DNA from: Cupidesulfovibrio sp000226255
GTDB lineage: Bacteria; Desulfobacterota; Desulfovibrionia; Desulfovibrionales; Desulfovibrionaceae
Assembly (NCBI RefSeq): GCF_003402415.2
Contig: NZ_AP036014.1
Span: 2,356,001 to 2,420,000 of the forward strand
Length of the DNA: 64,000 nucleotides
Direction of reading: 5' to 3'
The stretch's first letter is position 1. Each line of letters starts with the position of its first letter. The translations under genes and the position numbers were made by a program. A model generated the notes under the pieces. It was given only the letters and a program-made list of their open reading frames with translations. It made no database searches and was not told where the DNA came from. Below are positions 45,750 through 55,215 of this stretch, piece after piece.

Positions 45750-46757
45750 ATGTTCATTTCACTTTTAGCGGTCATTGCGCTGGGTTGCATCGCCTGGCTG
45801 GGAGCTGCCTCAGGCTTCCAGTACCTTATCGGGGTGGTGTTGCCGTATGCCGCGGTGCTCGTGTTCATCGGCGGTTTCGTCTGGCGGATCGTGGATTGGG
45901 CCAAGTCGCCCGTGCCCTTCCGCATCCCGACCACCGGCGGCCAGCAGAAGTCGCTGGACTGGATCCAGCCCGCCCGGCTCGACAGCCCCTTCACCGTCAC
46001 CGGCACCGTGGGGCGCATGCTTCTTGAAGTGCTGCTGTTCCGGTCGCTTTTCCGGAACACTTCGGTCGAAATTCAGAAAGGCCCGCGCGTGGTCTACTAT
46101 TCGGCCAAGTGGCTGTGGCTTTTCGCGCTGCTGTTCCACTACTGTTTCCTGCTCATCTTCATCCGGCACTTCCGCTTCTTCCTCGAGCCGGTGCCCTTCG
46201 CCCTGACGGCCATCGAATTCGTCGACGGCATCATGCAGATCGGCGTGCCGCGCATGTTCATGACCGACGTGCTGGTGGTGGCCGCCCTGGGCTTCTTGCT
46301 GGCCCGCCGCCTGTTCAGCGAGAAGGTGCGCTACATCTCGCTGGCCAACGACTACTTCCCGCTGTTCCTGCTGCTGGGCCTCGTGGGCAGCGGCATCTGG
46401 ATGCGCTACTTCACCAAGGTCGACATCGCCTCGGTCAAGGTGCTGACCATGGGCCTCGTGACCATGAACCCCGTGCTGCCCGAAGGCATCGGCGCGGCGT
46501 TCTTCGTGCACATCTTCCTGCTCTCGTGCCTGCTTGTGTACTTCCCGTTCAGCAAGCTGATGCATATGGGCGGCGTCTTCCTGAGCCCCACGCGCAACCT
46601 GCCCAACAACACGCGCGCGGTGCGCCACGTGAACCCCTGGAACCCGCCCAAAAAGTACCGCACCTACGCGGAATACGAAGACGAGTTCCGGGAACTGATG
46701 GAAGAGGCGGGGCTGCCTGTCGACAAAACCTCTGAAGAAGCCGCTGCCGCCGAGTAA
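45750..46757 (+). CDS. dsrM: Sulfite reduction-associated membrane cytochrome b DsrM
   Basis: 335-residue NarI-like membrane protein with five to six hydrophobic helices and His residues that should bind two b-type hemes (FHYCFLLIFIRHFRFF; HIFLLSCLLVYFPFSKLMHMGG). It exchanges electrons with the menaquinone pool and passes them to DsrK. A conserved soluble tail (NPWNPPKKYRTYAEYEDEFRELMEEAGLP) docks to DsrK. It is 15 bases after the RsbRD_N gene and 9 bases before dsrK. Confidence 0.95.
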   Translation: MFISLLAVIALGCIAWLGAASGFQYLIGVVLPYAAVLVFIGGFVWRIVDWAKSPVPFRIPTTGGQQKSLDWIQPARLDSPFTVTGTVGRMLLEVLLFRSLFRNTSVEIQKGPRVVYYSAKWLWLFALLFHYCFLLIFIRHFRFFLEPVPFALTAIEFVDGIMQIGVPRMFMTDVLVVAALGFLLARRLFSEKVRYISLANDYFPLFLLLGLVGSGIWMRYFTKVDIASVKVLTMGLVTMNPVLPEGIGAAFFVHIFLLSCLLVYFPFSKLMHMGGVFLSPTRNLPNNTRAVRHVNPWNPPKKYRTYAEYEDEFRELMEEAGLPVDKTSEEAAAAE

Positions 46758-46766
46758 GGAGCCGAC

Positions 46767-48377
46767 ATGTCCAAACTGCCAACTCCCGACAAGCTGATCG
46801 CAACCATCCCTGCCTTCCCCATGGAAGGATGGATGGACACCAAGCCGGAGTTCAAGCCCGGCACGTGGTGCTATCCGGCCAAGGTCGACAACATGACGGC
46901 CCTCGGCATGCCGAACCCGCACGAGTGGTCGGCCGACCAAGAAGACTGGAACCTGCCGGAGAACTGGGAAGAAATCATCTACGAAGGCCTCAAGGCGCGC
47001 CTGGCCAAGCACCGCTCGCTCAAGGTCTTCATGGACATCTGCGTGCGCTGCGGCGCCTGCGCCGACAAGTGTCACTTCTTCATCGGCACGGGCGACCCCA
47101 AGAACATGCCCGTGCTGCGCGCCGAGTTGCTGCGCTCGGTGTACCGCCGCGACTTCACCACCGCCGGCAAGCTGCTGGGCAAGCTGGCCGGCGCGCGCAA
47201 GCTGGACAAGGACGTCATCAAGGAGTGGTTCTACTACTTCTACCAGTGCACCGAATGCCGCCGCTGCTCGCTGTTCTGTCCCTACGGCATCGACACCGCG
47301 GAAATCACCGCCATCGCGCGTGAGCTGCTGCACGAGTTGGGCCTTGGCATCCACTGGATCATGGAGCCGGTGTTCAACTGCAACCGCACCGGCAACCACC
47401 TGGGCATCCAGCCGCACGCCTTCAAGGAAATCGTCGAATTCCTCTGCGAGGACATCGAGACGGTGACCGGCATCAAGATCAACCCGCCCTTCAACGAAAA
47501 GGGCCACGAGATCGTGTTCATCACGCCCTCGGGCGACGTGTTCGCCGACCCCGGCATCTACACGTTCATGGGCTACCTGATGCTGTTCCACGAAATCGGG
47601 CTGGACTACACCCTGTCCACGTACGCATCCGAAGGCGGCAACTTCGGCTCGTTCACCACCTTCGACATGGCGAAGAAGCTGAACGCCAAGATGTACGCCG
47701 AAGCCGAGCGCCTTGGCTCCAAGTGGATCCTGGGCGGCGAATGCGGGCACATGTGGCGCGTGGTGCACCAGTACATGGACACCTTCAACGGCCCCACCCC
47801 GCCCAAGATGGAAACGCCGAAGTCGCCCATCACCGGCACGGTGTTCAAGAACGCGGCGTCCACCAAGATGGTGCACATCGCCGAGTTCACGGCCGACCTC
47901 ATCAAGCACAACAAGCTGCGCCTCGACCCCAGCCGCAACGACCACCTGACCGTGACCTTCCACGACTCGTGCAACCCGGCGCGCGGCATGGGCCTGCTTG
48001 AAGAACCCCGCTACGTTCTCAAGAACGTGTGCAACAACTACTTCGACATGCCCGAAAACACCATCCGCGAGCAGACCTTCTGCTGCGGCGGCGGTTCCGG
48101 CCTGAACACCGACGAAATCATGGAAATCCGCATGCGCGGCGGCCTGCCCCGCGGCAATGCCCTGCGGTACGTGCAGCAGAAGCACGGCGTGAACACCATG
48201 GCCTGCATCTGCGCCATCGACCGGGCCACCCTGCCCCCGCTGGCCAACTACTGGGCCCCCGGCGTCACGGTCTACGGTACCCACGAGCTGGTGGCCAACG
48301 CCCTCGTGATGCGCGGCGAACAGAAGCGCACCATGGACCTGCGGCAGGAAGAACTGCCCGGTATGGAGGATGAATAA
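46767..48377 (+). CDS. dsrK: Heterodisulfide reductase-like iron-sulfur protein DsrK
   Basis: 536-residue cytoplasmic subunit related to HdrD. Two [4Fe-4S] motifs CVRCGACADKC (C92/C95/C98/C102) and CTECRRCSLFC (C161/C164/C167/C171) are followed by the CCG domain (FHDSCNPARG, then FCCGGGSG), which holds a non-cubane cluster. It is thought to reduce the DsrC trisulfide made by sulfite reductase. The order and spacing (9 bases from dsrM, 2 bases before dsrJ) indicate one transcript. Confidence 0.97.
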   Translation: MSKLPTPDKLIATIPAFPMEGWMDTKPEFKPGTWCYPAKVDNMTALGMPNPHEWSADQEDWNLPENWEEIIYEGLKARLAKHRSLKVFMDICVRCGACADKCHFFIGTGDPKNMPVLRAELLRSVYRRDFTTAGKLLGKLAGARKLDKDVIKEWFYYFYQCTECRRCSLFCPYGIDTAEITAIARELLHELGLGIHWIMEPVFNCNRTGNHLGIQPHAFKEIVEFLCEDIETVTGIKINPPFNEKGHEIVFITPSGDVFADPGIYTFMGYLMLFHEIGLDYTLSTYASEGGNFGSFTTFDMAKKLNAKMYAEAERLGSKWILGGECGHMWRVVHQYMDTFNGPTPPKMETPKSPITGTVFKNAASTKMVHIAEFTADLIKHNKLRLDPSRNDHLTVTFHDSCNPARGMGLLEEPRYVLKNVCNNYFDMPENTIREQTFCCGGGSGLNTDEIMEIRMRGGLPRGNALRYVQQKHGVNTMACICAIDRATLPPLANYWAPGVTVYGTHELVANALVMRGEQKRTMDLRQEELPGMEDE

Positions 48378-48379
48378 CC

Positions 48380-48760
48380 ATGTATAACGGCAAATACATC
48401 ATCCCCGGCATCGTGATCTTCGTCGGGCTGTTCACCTTCCCCTTCTGGTCCAACCTGCTGACGCCCAAGTACGAGCGCCCGCAGCTGGCCCTGCCCGCCG
48501 GGCAGAAGGAATGCATCGAACCGGCCGAATACATGCGCGCCGAGCACATGCACATCCTCGACGTGTGGCGCGACCAGGCCCTGCGCGAAGGCAAGCGCGC
48601 CTACGTCGCCTCCAACGGCAAGGTCTGGGACATCAGCCTGCAGAACACCTGCATGAAGTGTCACGCCAACAAGGCCGATTTCTGCGACAAGTGCCACAAC
48701 TCCAACAGCGTGAGCCCCTACTGCTGGGATTGCCATGTGGCGCCGAGGGGGAACCAGTAA
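48380..48760 (+). CDS. dsrJ: Triheme cytochrome c DsrJ
   Basis: 126-residue periplasmic cytochrome with an uncleaved N-terminal helix (residues ~7-25) as anchor. Three heme-binding motifs: CMKCH (91-95), CDKCH (102-106) and CWDCH (115-119). Cys45 (KECIEP) is the residue reported in Allochromatium DsrJ as an unusual Cys axial ligand. The stop overlaps the dsrO start by one base (TAATG). Part of the Dsr transmembrane redox complex. Confidence 0.97.
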   Translation: MYNGKYIIPGIVIFVGLFTFPFWSNLLTPKYERPQLALPAGQKECIEPAEYMRAEHMHILDVWRDQALREGKRAYVASNGKVWDISLQNTCMKCHANKADFCDKCHNSNSVSPYCWDCHVAPRGNQ

Positions 48761-49539
48761 TGAGCACCACCAGAAGACAATTCCTGAAGATCGCCGGGCT
48801 CTCCGTGTTCGGCCTTGGCGCCTCGACCGCGCTGGACGCGGCTGACGCGGTCGCCAAGGACATGCCGGGTGCCAAGTACGAAGTGGGCGGCAAGCACCTT
48901 GCCGCCAAGCGCTGGGCCATGGTCATCGACACCCGCAAGCTGGAATCGCGCGAGGATTACGCGCGCATCATCGACGCCTGCCACAAGGTCCACAACGTCC
49001 CCTCGATTCCCACCAAGCAGGAAATCAAGTGGATCTGGACCGACAAGTACGACCGGGTGTTCACCGACGACATGAGCCAGCACCTGTCCCCCGCCGTGCG
49101 CGAAAAGGACTACCTGCTGCTGTGCAACCACTGCGAAAACCCGCCCTGCGTTCGCGTGTGCCCCACCAAGGCCACCTTCAAGCGCGCCGACGGCATCGTG
49201 GTGATGGACTACCACCGCTGCATCGGCTGCCGCTTCTGCATGGCCGGGTGTCCGTACGGCGCGCGCAGCTTCAACTTCGGCGATCCGCGCCCCTACCTGA
49301 AGGACGTGAACCCCGCGTTCCCCACCCGCATGCGCGGCGTGGTGGAAAAATGCACCTTCTGCTCGGAGCGGCTTGAGGTAGGCCTTCTGCCCGCCTGCGT
49401 CGAAGCCTCGAACGGGGCCATCCTGTTCGGCGACCTCGACGACCCGAATTCGCCGGTGCGCAAGGCCCTTGCCGAGAACTTCAGCATTCGCCGCAAGCCC
49501 TCCATCGGGACCCAGCCCGGCGTCTACTACATCGTGTAG
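48760..49539 (+). CDS. dsrO: Periplasmic iron-sulfur protein DsrO
   Basis: 259 residues. A twin-arginine signal begins STTRRQFLKIAG. The mature protein has the ferredoxin-type cysteine clusters of the DmsB/HybA family: CNHCENPPCVRVCP, CIGCRFCMAGCP and later CTFCSERLEVGLLPAC, enough for three to four [4Fe-4S] clusters. It links DsrJ hemes to DsrP at the outer face of the membrane. The start is set by the TAATG overlap with dsrJ; the frame runs further upstream through dsrJ. Confidence 0.96.
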   Translation: MSTTRRQFLKIAGLSVFGLGASTALDAADAVAKDMPGAKYEVGGKHLAAKRWAMVIDTRKLESREDYARIIDACHKVHNVPSIPTKQEIKWIWTDKYDRVFTDDMSQHLSPAVREKDYLLLCNHCENPPCVRVCPTKATFKRADGIVVMDYHRCIGCRFCMAGCPYGARSFNFGDPRPYLKDVNPAFPTRMRGVVEKCTFCSERLEVGLLPACVEASNGAILFGDLDDPNSPVRKALAENFSIRRKPSIGTQPGVYYIV

Positions 49540-49550
49540 GAGGAGAAGCC

Positions 49551-50714
49551 ATGATCGAGAAGGTTCTGAAAGGCTCCCCAGCGTTCTACATCTGGCTGCT
49601 CTTCCTTGGCGGCATCGCGAGCCTGGGCGTCTTCGCGTACATCTTCCAGCTCAAGTACGGGCTGACCATCACCGGCATGAGCCGCGACGTTTCGTGGGGG
49701 CTGTACATCTCGCAGTTCACCTACTTCGTCGGCGTGGCGGCCTCGGCCGTGATGCTGGTGCTGCCCGCCTACTTTCATCACTACAAGAAGTTCAAGAAGA
49801 TGATCATCCTCGGCGAGTTCATGGCGATCTCGGCCGTGCTGATGTGCATGCTCTTCATCGTCACCGACATGGGGCAGCCCCAGCGCATGCTGAACGTCAT
49901 CCTGCACCCCACGCCGAACTCCATCATGTTCTACGACATGATGGTGCTCATGGGGTACCTGTTCATCAACGCGCTGGTCGGCTGGGTCACCCTTGAAGCC
50001 GAGCGCCACGATGTGGACCCGCCCAAGTGGATCAAGTTCTTCATCTACCTGTCCGTGGTGTGGGCGTTCTCCATCCACACCGTGACGGCCTTCCTGTACG
50101 CGGGCCTGCCCGGCCGCCACTACTGGCTGACGGCCATCATGGCCGCCCGCTTCCTGTCCTCGGCCTTCGCTTCCGGTCCCGCCATCCTGCTGCTGCTGGT
50201 CATCGCGCTGCGCAGGCTGACCGGCTTCGATCCCGGCCGCGAAGCCATCCAGACCCTGACCAAGATCATCACCTACGCCATGGCCATCAACGTGTTCTTC
50301 TTCCTGCTGGAAGTGTTCACGGCCTTCTACAGCGGCATGCCGGGCCACCAGCACCCGCTCACCTTCCTGTTCGTGGGCCACGACGGCCACGCCTCGTGGG
50401 TGGTGGGCTGGATGTGGACGGCCGCCGTGCTGGCCATGCTGTCGCTGTGCCTGCTCATCCCCCCGCAGATTCGCGACAACGAGCGCGTGCTGCCGTGGGC
50501 GCTGGGCATCCTGGTCATCGCCAGCTGGATCGACAAGGGCCTGGGCCTCTTGATCGGCGGCTTCACGCCCAACCCCTTCGAGACGGTTACGGAGTACGCG
50601 CCATCCTTCCCGGAAATCCTCGTCACCGTGGGCGTGTACGCCATCGGCCTGATGGTGCTTTCCGTGCTGTGGAAGATCGCCCTCGACGTGAAGAAGGAAG
50701 CGGGCACCTTCTAG
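49551..50714 (+). CDS. dsrP: NrfD-family membrane subunit DsrP
   Basis: 387-residue integral membrane protein of the NrfD/PsrC family with ten predicted helices (FYIWLLFLGGIASLGVFAYI; VWAFSIHTVTAFLYAGLPGRHYW; RFLSSAFASGPAILLLLVIALR). It is the second quinone-reactive subunit of the complex and pairs with DsrO. GGAGGAGAAGCC precedes the ATG. It is the last gene of the operon, with a terminator 28 bases later. Confidence 0.96.
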   Translation: MIEKVLKGSPAFYIWLLFLGGIASLGVFAYIFQLKYGLTITGMSRDVSWGLYISQFTYFVGVAASAVMLVLPAYFHHYKKFKKMIILGEFMAISAVLMCMLFIVTDMGQPQRMLNVILHPTPNSIMFYDMMVLMGYLFINALVGWVTLEAERHDVDPPKWIKFFIYLSVVWAFSIHTVTAFLYAGLPGRHYWLTAIMAARFLSSAFASGPAILLLLVIALRRLTGFDPGREAIQTLTKIITYAMAINVFFFLLEVFTAFYSGMPGHQHPLTFLFVGHDGHASWVVGWMWTAAVLAMLSLCLLIPPQIRDNERVLPWALGILVIASWIDKGLGLLIGGFTPNPFETVTEYAPSFPEILVTVGVYAIGLMVLSVLWKIALDVKKEAGTF

Positions 50715-50741
50715 CCCCCTGCCTTCGCCTTGCCTGACTGC

Positions 50742-50774
50742 AAGGGCCCGTGCCGACATGGCGCGGGCCCTTTT
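50742..50774 (+). terminator. Terminator of the dsrMKJOP operon
   Basis: Stem AAGGGCCCG..TGCC with GGC..GCGGGCCCTT and a short loop, followed by TTTTGC, 28 bases after dsrP. Confidence 0.85.
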
Positions 50775-51174
50775 GCATGGTGCATGCGAGGTGCGGTGCT
50801 CGTCGCCGCAACAGCCGAACGCAGGAAGAACGCACGCGGGCCGCCCTTTCCCCACCTGGCCGCCAACTGCTCCTGCGCGCGGCGGCATGGCCTCGCCACA
50901 CAGCCATCACCGGAGTCCTTCTACGCCTTGAGTCCGCCCCCCGCCGCGACTGGAGCCCTTGCGCGCGGCCCGTCCCTTTGTGCCGATACGTTCTGCCCAT
51001 GCCCGCGCCATGACGCCGACCATCCCCCGTCGGCACGAGGCTCACCGTTCCGCACCATCGCACGCCTGGCAAAAGGGCATGCTCCGCACCGGAGCGTGCT
51101 CGTTTGCGCTTTAGCTCCTTCACCTTCCTCCCTTACCGGCAAGATCCGCCGCATCCGCGCCTCTCTCCAACGCA
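50775..51174. other. Convergent gap after the dsr operon
   Basis: About 400 bases between two facing terminators. Apart from a short GCTCCG-CAC-CGGAGC inverted repeat near 51078-51095, nothing was recognised. Open frames here are shadows without family resemblance. Confidence 0.5.
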
Positions 51175-51202
51175 AAAGGGCCGCCCCCGAAGGAGCGGCC
51201 CC
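51175..51202 (-). terminator. Terminator of the FadL-type porin gene
   Basis: Stem GGGGCCGCTCC/GGGGGCGGCCC around TTCG on the minus strand, followed by TTTTGCG, 25 bases after the porin stop. Confidence 0.82.
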
Positions 51203-51226
51203 GCGCATGAATCAGAACGTCCGCGT

Positions 51227-52513
51227 TTAGAACTTGTAGCCCACCGAAAGGCCGACAACGTGGGTGCGGCCGTCGTACGAATTGCCGTCGTAGATGCCGT
51301 TGGAGGCGTGGTTGTCGTACTCGGCGTTGGTGGCCACAATGTAGGTGTAGGAAAGGTCCACGGTGTAGCTGTCCCAGTGGAAGCCGACACCGGTGCTGTA
51401 CAACTGGCGGTCGCTGGTGGGGATCAGGTAATCGATGTGATCCGAATCTGCGGGCGATTCATCGTAGATGAAGCCCGCGCGCAGGTCCATCCACGGGGTG
51501 GCGGCGTATTCGACGCCGACACTGTAGCGCCAGGAATCGCTCCACTCCTTCTCGGAATTCACGAGTCGGCCGGTGCCAGCGAAAGGCGCGTTGTGGTAGA
51601 TGCCCAGGTTGTCATACAGCGACCAACGGGTGAGGGTGGCCCCGACTTCGATGCCAAGTTCGGGGATCGGATTGTAGGAAATGCCGAAGGAAATCATGTC
51701 GGGCAGGGTCACCGAGCCCTCCACGTTGCAATCGCGGTAGGCGCCAAGGATCATCGGGTTGGTCACCGACGAACCGGGAGTGAAAGAATTGGTGCCGTCA
51801 GCGTTCTGCTTGACCTGGCTCTTGTAGCTGACGCCAGCTGCCCACTGCTCGTCGAACTGGTAGTGCAGACCGCCGGTAAGGCCCCAGCCGTAGCTGTCGG
51901 CCTTGAGTTCGGAATCGATGTCGCCGTTGCCGGAATCGGTGGGGCTGTTGTCCATGTCGGTGCCGTCGATCTTTTTCTTCAGCTTGAGATCGAGGGTCAT
52001 GAACTCGATGCCGACGGCTGCGGACAGCTTGTCGGTGATCTTGAACGCCACGTTGGGATTGTAGGAGACGGTCTGGATTTCGGCGTCGTAGATGTTGTAA
52101 CGACCAGCCCAGTTGGGGTCGTCGTACTCGGTGCCCAGACCAAAACGGGTGTAGATGCCCATGCCAAGCCACAGGTTGTCCTTGACCTGGGTGGTCAGGT
52201 AGCCGTGCGGCGGCGTCCAGACGTTGTGGGCGCCTTCCCCGGTGTAGGTCTGGCCGCCGTAGTTAACGTCCACCTTGGCGTCGGGGACGATGGCGCTGAA
52301 GCCAGCCATCACCTGGGTGCCTTCCAGCTTGGTCATCAGGGCCGGGTTGTAGGCCACGGCAGAGGCATCGGGCTTGCGGGCCACCATGGCGCCGCCCAGC
52401 GCGTTGCCGCGCGCGCCCCATTCGTACAGGGCAAAGCCTTCGGCCTGCGCGGTGCCTGCCAGCGCGGTGCACACCAGCAGACAGGAAACAGCCAACTTTT
52501 TCAGTCGCTTCAT
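51227..52513 (-). CDS. FadL/OmpP1/TodX-family outer-membrane transport protein
   Basis: 428-residue outer-membrane beta-barrel. Signal peptide at 1-24 (KKLAVSCLLVCTALAGTAQA), then the FadL N-terminal hatch sequence EGFALYEWGARGNALGGAMVARKPDASAVAYNPALMTKLEG, and alternating aromatic strands to a C-terminal Phe (VGLSVGYKF), the barrel-assembly signal. FadL-family proteins carry hydrophobic compounds (long-chain fatty acids, toluene) across the outer membrane; the substrate here is unknown. It lies alone between a terminator and an intergenic region with a candidate operator; the next genes upstream encode a two-component system. Confidence 0.87.
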   Translation of the reverse strand: MKRLKKLAVSCLLVCTALAGTAQAEGFALYEWGARGNALGGAMVARKPDASAVAYNPALMTKLEGTQVMAGFSAIVPDAKVDVNYGGQTYTGEGAHNVWTPPHGYLTTQVKDNLWLGMGIYTRFGLGTEYDDPNWAGRYNIYDAEIQTVSYNPNVAFKITDKLSAAVGIEFMTLDLKLKKKIDGTDMDNSPTDSGNGDIDSELKADSYGWGLTGGLHYQFDEQWAAGVSYKSQVKQNADGTNSFTPGSSVTNPMILGAYRDCNVEGSVTLPDMISFGISYNPIPELGIEVGATLTRWSLYDNLGIYHNAPFAGTGRLVNSEKEWSDSWRYSVGVEYAATPWMDLRAGFIYDESPADSDHIDYLIPTSDRQLYSTGVGFHWDSYTVDLSYTYIVATNAEYDNHASNGIYDGNSYDGRTHVVGLSVGYKF

Positions 52514-53006
52514 GGATCTCCCCTAGAGTTTGTATGCCTGCCGCCGAACGATGCACACGCGCGAAGAGAGTCCCCCGGCGCGGCAAACCGTCCAAGGGAG
52601 AACTCACGGAACGTTCCGACTTTTCAGGCAGAATGACGATTGCCGTTCCCCCGCGCGTTCCCTCTCGGCCTTGCGGCCGAACGCACGTACCGGGGCACGG
52701 CACCCCTTAAGCACAATCGGTTCTAGCTATCCGATTCGTCAACGATTTGCAACCATTCGGAAACACCCCGGAAACACGGCGAAAGCGACGCTCGCGCATG
52801 GTACGGCAACGCTGTTGCATGACGCGGGACAAAAAGCCCTATCTCCATGGCATGGGTCAGGACGAACCGTCCGCTGGCGCACACAGCCGTCCCACCCGAG
52901 CCTTGCGGGCTTGCCCCCCAACGCGCAAGAGCGCGGAATCCGGACTTGCATCCTTTTTCCGCGCCCTTGCGTCGCACACGGGCAACCGCGTGCCGCCGTT
53001 CCCCAA
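52514..53006. other. Upstream region of the FadL-type gene
   Basis: 490 bases on the 5' side of the porin and 3' side of the sensor kinase. It contains the inverted repeat at 52715-52736. No gene or strong terminator for the kinase was found. Short GC-rich repeats of no clear function fill the rest. Confidence 0.5.
52715..52736 (-). promoter_or_regulatory. Candidate operator upstream of the FadL-type gene
   Basis: AATCGG-N10-CCGATT: six-base perfect arms with a ten-base centre (one helical turn between arm centres). A TTGACG hexamer on the minus strand starts just upstream of it. About 200 bases before the porin start. Confidence 0.42.
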
Positions 53007-54692
53007 TTAGGCTTCCAAAGGCCCATCCAAGAGGCCGCGCGCGCCCAGCACGGCCTCTATCTCGGCCACCAGGCAGCCGAAATCCACGGGCTTCGATACG
53101 TAGCCGTCCATGCCCGCAGCCAGGAACCGCTCCCGGTCCCCTGTCATGGCATGCGCCGTCATGGCGATGATGGGCACCTGCCCGGGTCCGCCCCGGCGGC
53201 CGCGCAGCGCACGCACGGTCTCCAGGCCGTCCATCTCGGGCATCTGGATGTCCATAAGCAGAAGGTCGCACGGTTGCCGCTCCAGCGCGGCCAGCACCTC
53301 CAGCCCGCTGGACACGGTGGCCACGTCGTGCCCCATGCGCTCGAAGAAATACACCGCCAGCTTGCGGTTGATCACGTCGTCCTCGGCCACCATGATGCGC
53401 AACCGCCGCTGCACGCCCCGGATTACGGGCAGGCTGGCGTCGCGCGGGCACGACGCGGCGGATTCGCCCACGAAAAAGCGCATGGTCAGTACGAAGATAC
53501 TGCCCGCGCCCTCCTGACTGCGCACCACAATGTCGCCGCCCATCATCCGCGCGATCTCGCGCGAGATGGCAAGTCCAAGGCCCGCGCCGCCGTACTTCTT
53601 GGTCAGGAAGTTCTCGGCCAGGGTGAACGGCTCGAAGATGCGTTCCCATTTTTCCGGCGCGATGCCCACGCCCGTGTCCTCCACGGTGACGCGCAACACC
53701 ACCGCATCCGCAGGGGCCACGGAACGTTCCGCGCTTCCGGAATCTGTCGCGGCCGGACGCTCTTCCTCCACCTCGACGGCCAGCGAAACGCCGCCCACCT
53801 CGGTGTACTTGATGCCGTTGATGACGAGGTTGGTCAGCACCTGGCGCAGCCGCGCGGCGTCGCCCACCAGCCGGTCGGGAACGCCGGGGGCCACGGCGCA
53901 GGCCAGGGTCAGGTTCTTCCAGCGGGCCTGCACGTCCAGCACGCGGACCAGGTCGCCCACGGTTTCGCGCAGGTTGAACGGGGCCTCGTTGAGGGCGATG
54001 CGCCCGGCCTCGATGCTGGACATGTCCAGCAGGTTGTTGACGATGGCCAGCAGGTCGAGCCCTGCCTGGCGCACCATGCCCAGGCACTCCTCCTGCTCGC
54101 CGGTGGGTCCGGCGGCCAGCAGCAGTTCGGTGAGCCCGATGATGCCGTTGAGCGGGGTGCGCAGTTCGTGGCTGATGTTGGCGAGGAACTGGGTCTTGGC
54201 GCGGTTGGCCGATTCCGCCTCGTGCCGTGCGTGCTCCAGCTCGCGGGTGCGCAGGGATACTTCTTCGGCCAGGTGTTCGTGGTAGCGGCGGTTCTCGGCG
54301 CGCAGCCTGCCCTGCTCGATGGCGATGCGCACCCGGTGGCCCAGCACGTCCAGGTCCAGGATGGGCTTGAGGATGAAGTCCCACGCGCCCCGGCGCACCG
54401 CCTCGATGGCGTCCTGCATGACCCCGGTGCCGGAAACGACGATGGTGGGCATGTCCGGCCGCTGCATCGTCAGTTCGCGCAGCACGTCCAGCCCGTCAAT
54501 GCCAGGCATGCGCAAATCCACCAGCACGGCATCGGGCTGCACGGCGCGCACCATCTCAAGGCCGGTGCGGCCGTCATTGCCCTCGTGCACCACGTAGCCG
54601 AGGTCTTCGAGATAGGCGGTGATGCTGCGGCGCACCACCGTGTCGTCGTCTATGACGACAACGGTGGGAGGGGTGGGGGGGGGCTCCGTCAT
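53007..54692 (-). CDS. Hybrid sensor histidine kinase with N- and C-terminal receiver domains
   Basis: 561 residues. Domain order: receiver 1 (about 10-125, Asp59 in LVDLRMPG), coiled-coil (~130-165), HisKA dimerisation with phospho-His175 in ISHELRTP, HATPase (N-box ~290-296, G1 DTGVGIAPE ~339-347, G2 GGAGLGLAIS 368-377), then receiver 2 (about 431-550, Asp481 in LMDIQMPEMDG). No membrane segment or PAS domain is present, so it is cytoplasmic and takes its input by phosphotransfer or through receiver 1. The pair with the response regulator upstream suggests one pathway; the output is unknown because no DNA-binding domain is encoded. Confidence 0.92.
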   Translation of the reverse strand: MTEPPPTPPTVVVIDDDTVVRRSITAYLEDLGYVVHEGNDGRTGLEMVRAVQPDAVLVDLRMPGIDGLDVLRELTMQRPDMPTIVVSGTGVMQDAIEAVRRGAWDFILKPILDLDVLGHRVRIAIEQGRLRAENRRYHEHLAEEVSLRTRELEHARHEAESANRAKTQFLANISHELRTPLNGIIGLTELLLAAGPTGEQEECLGMVRQAGLDLLAIVNNLLDMSSIEAGRIALNEAPFNLRETVGDLVRVLDVQARWKNLTLACAVAPGVPDRLVGDAARLRQVLTNLVINGIKYTEVGGVSLAVEVEEERPAATDSGSAERSVAPADAVVLRVTVEDTGVGIAPEKWERIFEPFTLAENFLTKKYGGAGLGLAISREIARMMGGDIVVRSQEGAGSIFVLTMRFFVGESAASCPRDASLPVIRGVQRRLRIMVAEDDVINRKLAVYFFERMGHDVATVSSGLEVLAALERQPCDLLLMDIQMPEMDGLETVRALRGRRGGPGQVPIIAMTAHAMTGDRERFLAAGMDGYVSKPVDFGCLVAEIEAVLGARGLLDGPLEA

Positions 54693-54822
54693 CGTGCCCC
54701 CTCAGGGGCCAGCGTGTTGCCTGAATCGGCAACCATCCCCAGAGTGCCCCCGCAGCGCCCTGCCCGTGCTGGTCGCTCCGTCGGGGAGCAGTACCCCGCA
54801 GGCAGATCCGGGGCCAGGCGGC

Positions 54823-55215
54823 TCATGCCTGCTCCGGGGCGGCGAGACGACGGTAGATGCCCTGCACCAGGTCGTCCATGTTCTGCAGCGGCTTGATGTG
54901 GATGTCGGTACGCTCCACGCCGATGGCGATGAGTTCGGACGGCAGCTTGTAGTTGGTCGACCCCGTGTGGATGAGATAGCGCAACGTGGGCAGCACCTGA
55001 TGGGCACGGATGATGAAATCGTTTCCGCTCATCCCCGGCAGGCGCATGTCGATGATGCCGACGTCCGGCCGATGGTGGGCCAGCAGGTCCAGCGCCTCTT
55101 CGCCGCTGCCCGCCGTGACCACCCGGAACCCCTCGTCCTCAAGGTACGCCTCGAGGTTCTCGCGCACCATCTCTTCGTCATCCACCACAAGGATGAGGAT
55201 ATCGGCATTGCTCAT
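54823..55215 (-). CDS. Single-domain response regulator
   Basis: 130-residue stand-alone receiver domain. Acidic pocket D12/D13, phospho-acceptor Asp56 (IIDMRLPG), Thr84 and Lys108 (KPL) are all present. There is no output domain. It precedes the hybrid kinase on the same strand, 130 bases apart. Such proteins usually pass phosphate or act by protein contact; it may receive phosphate from the kinase. The start is chosen at MSNADILI. Confidence 0.9.
   Translation of the reverse strand: MSNADILILVVDDEEMVRENLEAYLEDEGFRVVTAGSGEEALDLLAHHRPDVGIIDMRLPGMSGNDFIIRAHQVLPTLRYLIHTGSTNYKLPSELIAIGVERTDIHIKPLQNMDDLVQGIYRRLAAPEQA

Noticed and set aside
45810..48284. 824-codon minus-strand frame opposite dsrM and dsrK
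   Set aside because: Same cause: antisense of high-GC coding sequence. DsrM and DsrK motifs are unmistakable on the plus strand.
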